The notes under the pieces were generated by a model, which was not told where the DNA came from, made no database searches, and saw only the letters and a program-made list of their open reading frames with translations. A DNA stretch of 64,000 nucleotides, taken from assembly GCA_037974665.1 (NCBI GenBank), contig CM075783.1, forward strand, positions 46,151,318 through 46,215,317. Reading direction: 5' to 3'. Within the stretch, counting starts at the first letter, position 1, and each line of letters begins with the position of its first letter. The position numbers were made by a program, and so were the translations under genes. The DNA comes from Ehretia macrophylla. Taxonomy: Eukaryota; Streptophyta; Magnoliopsida; Boraginales; Ehretiaceae. Positions 60,532 to 64,000 of the stretch are shown here, piece after piece.

Positions 60532-61899
60532 ATGGTGCAAACTAGAAGCCACAACGTACCGGCAGAGGATTCGCCCAACCTGGAAGGGGACCTCGAAGCC
60601 ACACAGGCGCCCAGCCAAAACCTAACCCAAGCCGACGTTGGAACGAGCCAACGTATACACTTAGCCACTCAAACCAACCCCGCAGCAGAAGGAGACCCAA
60701 ACTCCAGCCTATCACCGGAGATAAGGATGATGCTGAGGATGTTCGAAGAACTTAAGGAGCAGGTGGCCCGGCTGGCTGAGGGCCCCCTGGCACCGCAAGA
60801 GGTCGCGCCGCGGCCACCACGCACCCAGTTCCACATCCCGGAGTTTAGACGAAAACGGACGCAGGAAGAGGAGGGCTTCTTGGAGCCAATGCCAAGATCC
60901 GACCCGACGAGAGGTAAAAGGGCGGTTCAAGCCGACCCCGAGCAAGCAAAGACCGCGGCTGCCATAGCTAAGGTCATCAACCAACTCGGTGTAAGCCCAC
61001 TCTCTCCCAAGGTATTGGCCATGCCCCTACCCACCGGCAATCGCATGCCCAACCTGGCCGTCTACAATGGAGACGGAGACCCAGCCAGCCACCTGCTCAA
61101 TTTTGACCACCACATGACTCTACATGATATGCCAGATCTCATGAAGGCGAAGACGTTCCCGACCACCTTGGTTGGCAATGCCTTGGACTGGTTCCAAAAA
61201 CTTCGTCCAGGTTCAATTGCAAGTTTCCACCAGCTGGCTGAGGCATTCCTGTCTCGCTTCGCGGGAAGCCGCCGCGCCACTCGTCATACTTCAACATTGC
61301 TGTTGGTGAAGCAGCATCGAGGGGAAAGCTTGAGGGCTTACACGGCCAGATTTAATGAGGAGTCCCTCCGAATTCCGAACCTGGAGGACTCCATGGCTCT
61401 GATGGCTTACCAGAGTGGGCTTAGGTCGGGCCCACTCACGTCTTCCTTAGCAATTGATCCTGTGGATACTGTGTCCGAACTGATGGTACGAGCAGAAGGG
61501 TACATACACTCGGAGGAAATCCACCAGGCGAAAAGGGATGATGACAAGGAGAAGGAGGCCGGGAAGAAAGGAGAGGCCTCCCGAGCCCAACCTGGGGCCA
61601 AAGCCCAGAATGACCGAGGCAAGCAGCCCCAGCAGCCGAAGCCGAACCCCCGGTTCACGATGTTCACTCCCCTCAACACCTCGAGGGAGCAGATCCTGAT
61701 GGAGATCCAGCACCAAAACCACCTGCCTCCGGCACCGAGAATGAAAGGCCGGCCTGATAAGCGCAATAAGACCAAATATTGCCGCTACCACATGGACTAT
61801 GGCCATACCACCGAAGAGTGTAAAGACTTGAAGCAGGAGATCGAGGCACTGATAGCCCGAGGCCACCTCCGGAGGTATATAGATCAACAGCCGACCTGA
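60532..61899 (+). CDS. Tat-lineage Ty3/gypsy gag (455 aa), ends at an in-frame TGA
   Basis: ATG at 60532 (MVQTRSHNVPAED). After an acidic/Pro-rich N-terminal part, the capsid core runs from about 170 to 320 (LAVYNGDGDPASHLLNFDHH, TLVGNALDWFQKLRPGSI, AFLSRFAGSRRA). A Lys/Glu/Gln-rich linker leads to a C-X2-H-X4-H-X4-C finger (CRYHMDYGHTTEEC, near 418-432), as in Tat gag proteins. The TGA at 61897-61899 is followed by pol in the same frame with no other stop to the window end, so gag and pol were probably one frame, with a CGA-to-TGA change or programmed readthrough. Confidence 0.9.
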   Translation: MVQTRSHNVPAEDSPNLEGDLEATQAPSQNLTQADVGTSQRIHLATQTNPAAEGDPNSSLSPEIRMMLRMFEELKEQVARLAEGPLAPQEVAPRPPRTQFHIPEFRRKRTQEEEGFLEPMPRSDPTRGKRAVQADPEQAKTAAAIAKVINQLGVSPLSPKVLAMPLPTGNRMPNLAVYNGDGDPASHLLNFDHHMTLHDMPDLMKAKTFPTTLVGNALDWFQKLRPGSIASFHQLAEAFLSRFAGSRRATRHTSTLLLVKQHRGESLRAYTARFNEESLRIPNLEDSMALMAYQSGLRSGPLTSSLAIDPVDTVSELMVRAEGYIHSEEIHQAKRDDDKEKEAGKKGEASRAQPGAKAQNDRGKQPQQPKPNPRFTMFTPLNTSREQILMEIQHQNHLPPAPRMKGRPDKRNKTKYCRYHMDYGHTTEECKDLKQEIEALIARGHLRRYIDQQPT

Positions 61900-64000
61900 A
61901 ATCCGGAGCAAAGGGATAGGGAGAGGAGTCCGCCCAGGCGCCAGGTTGGGGGCGGACGTTTGACCGTGATTGAAACCATAGCGGGAGGATTAGCGTCAGG
62001 AGGCGAGACCTCGGCAGGCAGAAAAGGTTATGTTCGCGCAGGGAGAGAATATGGACCAGCGAAGGGACCGGCCCCGGGGATGCAAGAGCTCACCTTCTCT
62101 TCAAAAGACTTGGAGGGGGTCATATTGTCTCATGACGACCCCCTGGTGATCAGCGCAGAGATAGCCAACTTCACCGTCAAAAGGCTGATGGTAGACACCG
62201 GGAGCTCGGCAGAAGTCTTATTCCTCAGCGCTTTTGAGCAGATGGGGTTGGACAGGAGCCGACTCAGGCCATTGCGTGGTACTTTAGCGGGTTTCACCGG
62301 GCAGTCCCACCGAGCCGAGGGAGTCATCAACCTCCCGCTGAAGTTGGAGGCTGGGGATAAGTGGGTGTCGATGCAGGCCAACTTCATTGTAATGAATTGT
62401 AACTCCACCTACAACGGGATCGTAGGTCGGGTGGCGCTTAATCATTTCAGGGCCGTCCCCTCAACGTACCACCAGGCCCTGAAATTCCCGACCCCGTCTG
62501 GGGTAGCCACCATTCGCGGAGCCCAGCTCTCAGCTCGGGAGTGTTATGAAAACTCACTCCGACCCAAATATCAAATCGGCTGGGGACCGGATCTGCCCGA
62601 AGAAAAGAGAGACGCTAAGAGGGGAAGCCCGGCTGAGGACCTTCAGGAGGTGGAGCTCTCTGACGAAACAAAGAGAGCAAAGATTGGGTGTGAACTATCT
62701 GCCAATCTCAAGAAAGGTATAAGCCAATTTCTTTTAAAGAATGAGCATGTATTTGCCTGGTCTGCTTCTGACATGACAGGAATTGACCCGAGTGTGATCG
62801 AGCATCACCTGAATGCCGACCCAAATCACTATCCAGTAAAACAAAAGCGTCGGCACTTTCATTATGATAAGCAACAAATCATAGCGGAAGAAGTGGACAA
62901 GTTGGTGGACGCCGGCCACATAAAGGAAATACAGTACCCAACTTGGCTGTCCAATGTGGTGCTGGTGACGAAGTCTTCTGGTGGATGGAGACTATGTATT
63001 GATTTCACCGACCTCAACAAAGCTTGCCCCAAGGATTGCTTCCCCCTGCCACGGATTGACCAAATGGTGGACGCCACCTCCGGGTTCGAGCTGCTCTCCT
63101 TCATGGATGCCTTCAAAGGTTATAATCAAATCAAGATGGCTCCCGGGGACAAAGAAAAGACCACCTTCACCACCGATAAAGGACTCTACTACTATGAGGT
63201 CATGCCTTTTGGCCTCAAGAATGCTGGAGCCTCATACACTCGGATGGTGAACAAGGTCTTCAAGAACCAGATTGGCCGGAATATGGAGATCTATGTAGAT
63301 GACATGTTGGTCAAGAGCAGGAGGGCGGAAGACCATGTAACCGACCTGGCTGAGGCCTTCGCCGTAATGGAGCACTTTGGGATAAAATTGAACCCGGAAA
63401 AGTGCGCATTCGGCGTCAAGGCAGGCAAGTTCCTGGGCTTCATGGTAACAGCCCGCGGAATAGAAGCCAACCCGGAGAAAGTCCAGGCGATCCTAGACCT
63501 AGTGCCCCCGACCTGCGTGAAGGACGTCCAGGTGTTGGCAGGAAAAGTCGCGGCGCTGAGCAGATTCATGTCCAGGTCGGCTGACAAGTGCGCTCCCCTA
63601 TTCAAAATATTGAGGAACCCTAAGAACTTTGAATGGACTGAGGAATGCCAAAACGCCTTCCAGGAGCTGAAAAGGTACTTAGCCTCGCCACCTCTATTAT
63701 CCCGACCTGAGGTGGGGGAGGAGCTGGTAGTATACTTGGCATGCTCGGGAACAGCGGTGGCGGCGGCGCTAGTCCGAGAAGAAGGCAAGGAGCAGAAGCC
63801 GGTCTACTACGTTAGTAAAACCTTGCAGGGAGCCGAGGTGAGATACTCCTCCTTGGAAAAACTCGCCCTCGCGCTCATCACGGCGGCTAGAAAGTTGAAA
63901 CCATACTTCGATGCTCATCCGATTAAAGTCATGACTGATGTTCCGCTCAAATCCATCATGCACAAGCCAGAGGCGTCGGGCAGGCTACTGAAATGGGCAG
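61900..64000 (+). CDS. Tat-lineage pol (protease, reverse transcriptase, start of RNase H), runs off the window
   Basis: Same frame as gag, no stop in 700 codons, no ATG needed if expressed by readthrough. Protease motif MVDTGSSAEVLF (Asp at 62194-62196) and GIVGRVALNHF; RT with YPVKQKRR, WRLCIDFTDLNKACPKDCFP, VMPFGLKNAGASYTRMV and YVDD at 63292-63303; then the connection (FKILRNPKNFEWTEEC) and the beginning of RNase H (YLACSGTAVAAALVRE). Integrase, any extra ORF and the right LTR lie beyond 64000. CpG-rich codon use unlike the host genes. Confidence 0.92.

Noticed and set aside
1..64000. CRISPR arrays, operons, prokaryotic defence or toxin systems
   Set aside because: No spaced direct repeats or gene clusters of such kind; tandem repeats here lie in LTRs or microsatellites of a plant genome.

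Overview
The window is nuclear DNA of a flowering plant, most likely a eudicot. It has intron-rich genes with GT/AG splice sites and long AT-rich intergenic stretches. About two thirds of it is made of transposable elements of plant lineages (Athila, Tekay and Tat Ty3/gypsy elements, a Copia relic, and Tourist/Harbinger-type terminal-inverted-repeat elements). Nothing looks bacterial: there are no operons, no CRISPR array and no rRNA or tRNA genes.

The gene-rich left end (1-19 kb) carries three host genes, all on the minus strand. They are a CORYNE-type receptor pseudokinase (980-2593, 2 exons, 393 aa), an ACAP-type ARF-GAP of the AGD3/VAN3/SCARFACE class (5621-13494, 19 exons, 822 aa, every splice junction located by eye) and an ASR3-like trihelix repressor (16239-18789, 3 exons, 347 aa). 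CORYNE (At5g13290) and AGD3 (At5g13300) are also immediate neighbours in Arabidopsis, so this pair looks like conserved microsynteny. Both act in developmental signalling: CLE peptide perception, and vesicle traffic for vein patterning.

From 19.9 kb rightward the window is mostly mobile DNA. A 1.7-kb TIR element (19880-21604, TTA target duplication) holds a G-rich tandem array. A decayed 14-kb Athila element lies on the minus strand (21958-36036), followed by a Tourist-like MITE (36226-36537, TAA duplication) and a second TIR element swollen by TAA/TTA microsatellites (36612-37662). Next comes a three-layer nest. The gag of a relic Copia element (LTR 57576-58108) was hit by a Tekay-like element, now a ~2.95-kb solo LTR with a perfect AGGTG duplication. 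That solo LTR was in turn split by a young 15-kb Tekay array (39943-54918, perfect TATTG duplication).

The Tekay array is the most unusual object here. It has the structure LTR-internal-LTR-internal-LTR. Its middle LTR is a mosaic, with its left part like the right LTR and its right part like the left LTR, as expected from unequal crossing-over between the two LTRs of one element. Both internal regions encode the same shortened gag-pol reading frame that lacks the zinc knuckle and protease. The right copy is open for 1266 codons; the left copy carries one amber stop.

The right end (58.5-64 kb) holds a ~0.3-kb segment duplicated from upstream of the trihelix gene, a SOUL heme-binding pseudogene whose centre is replaced by a CTT microsatellite, and the 5' part of a Tat-lineage Ty3/gypsy element (LTR from 59993; gag and pol in one frame separated by a single TGA) that runs off the window.
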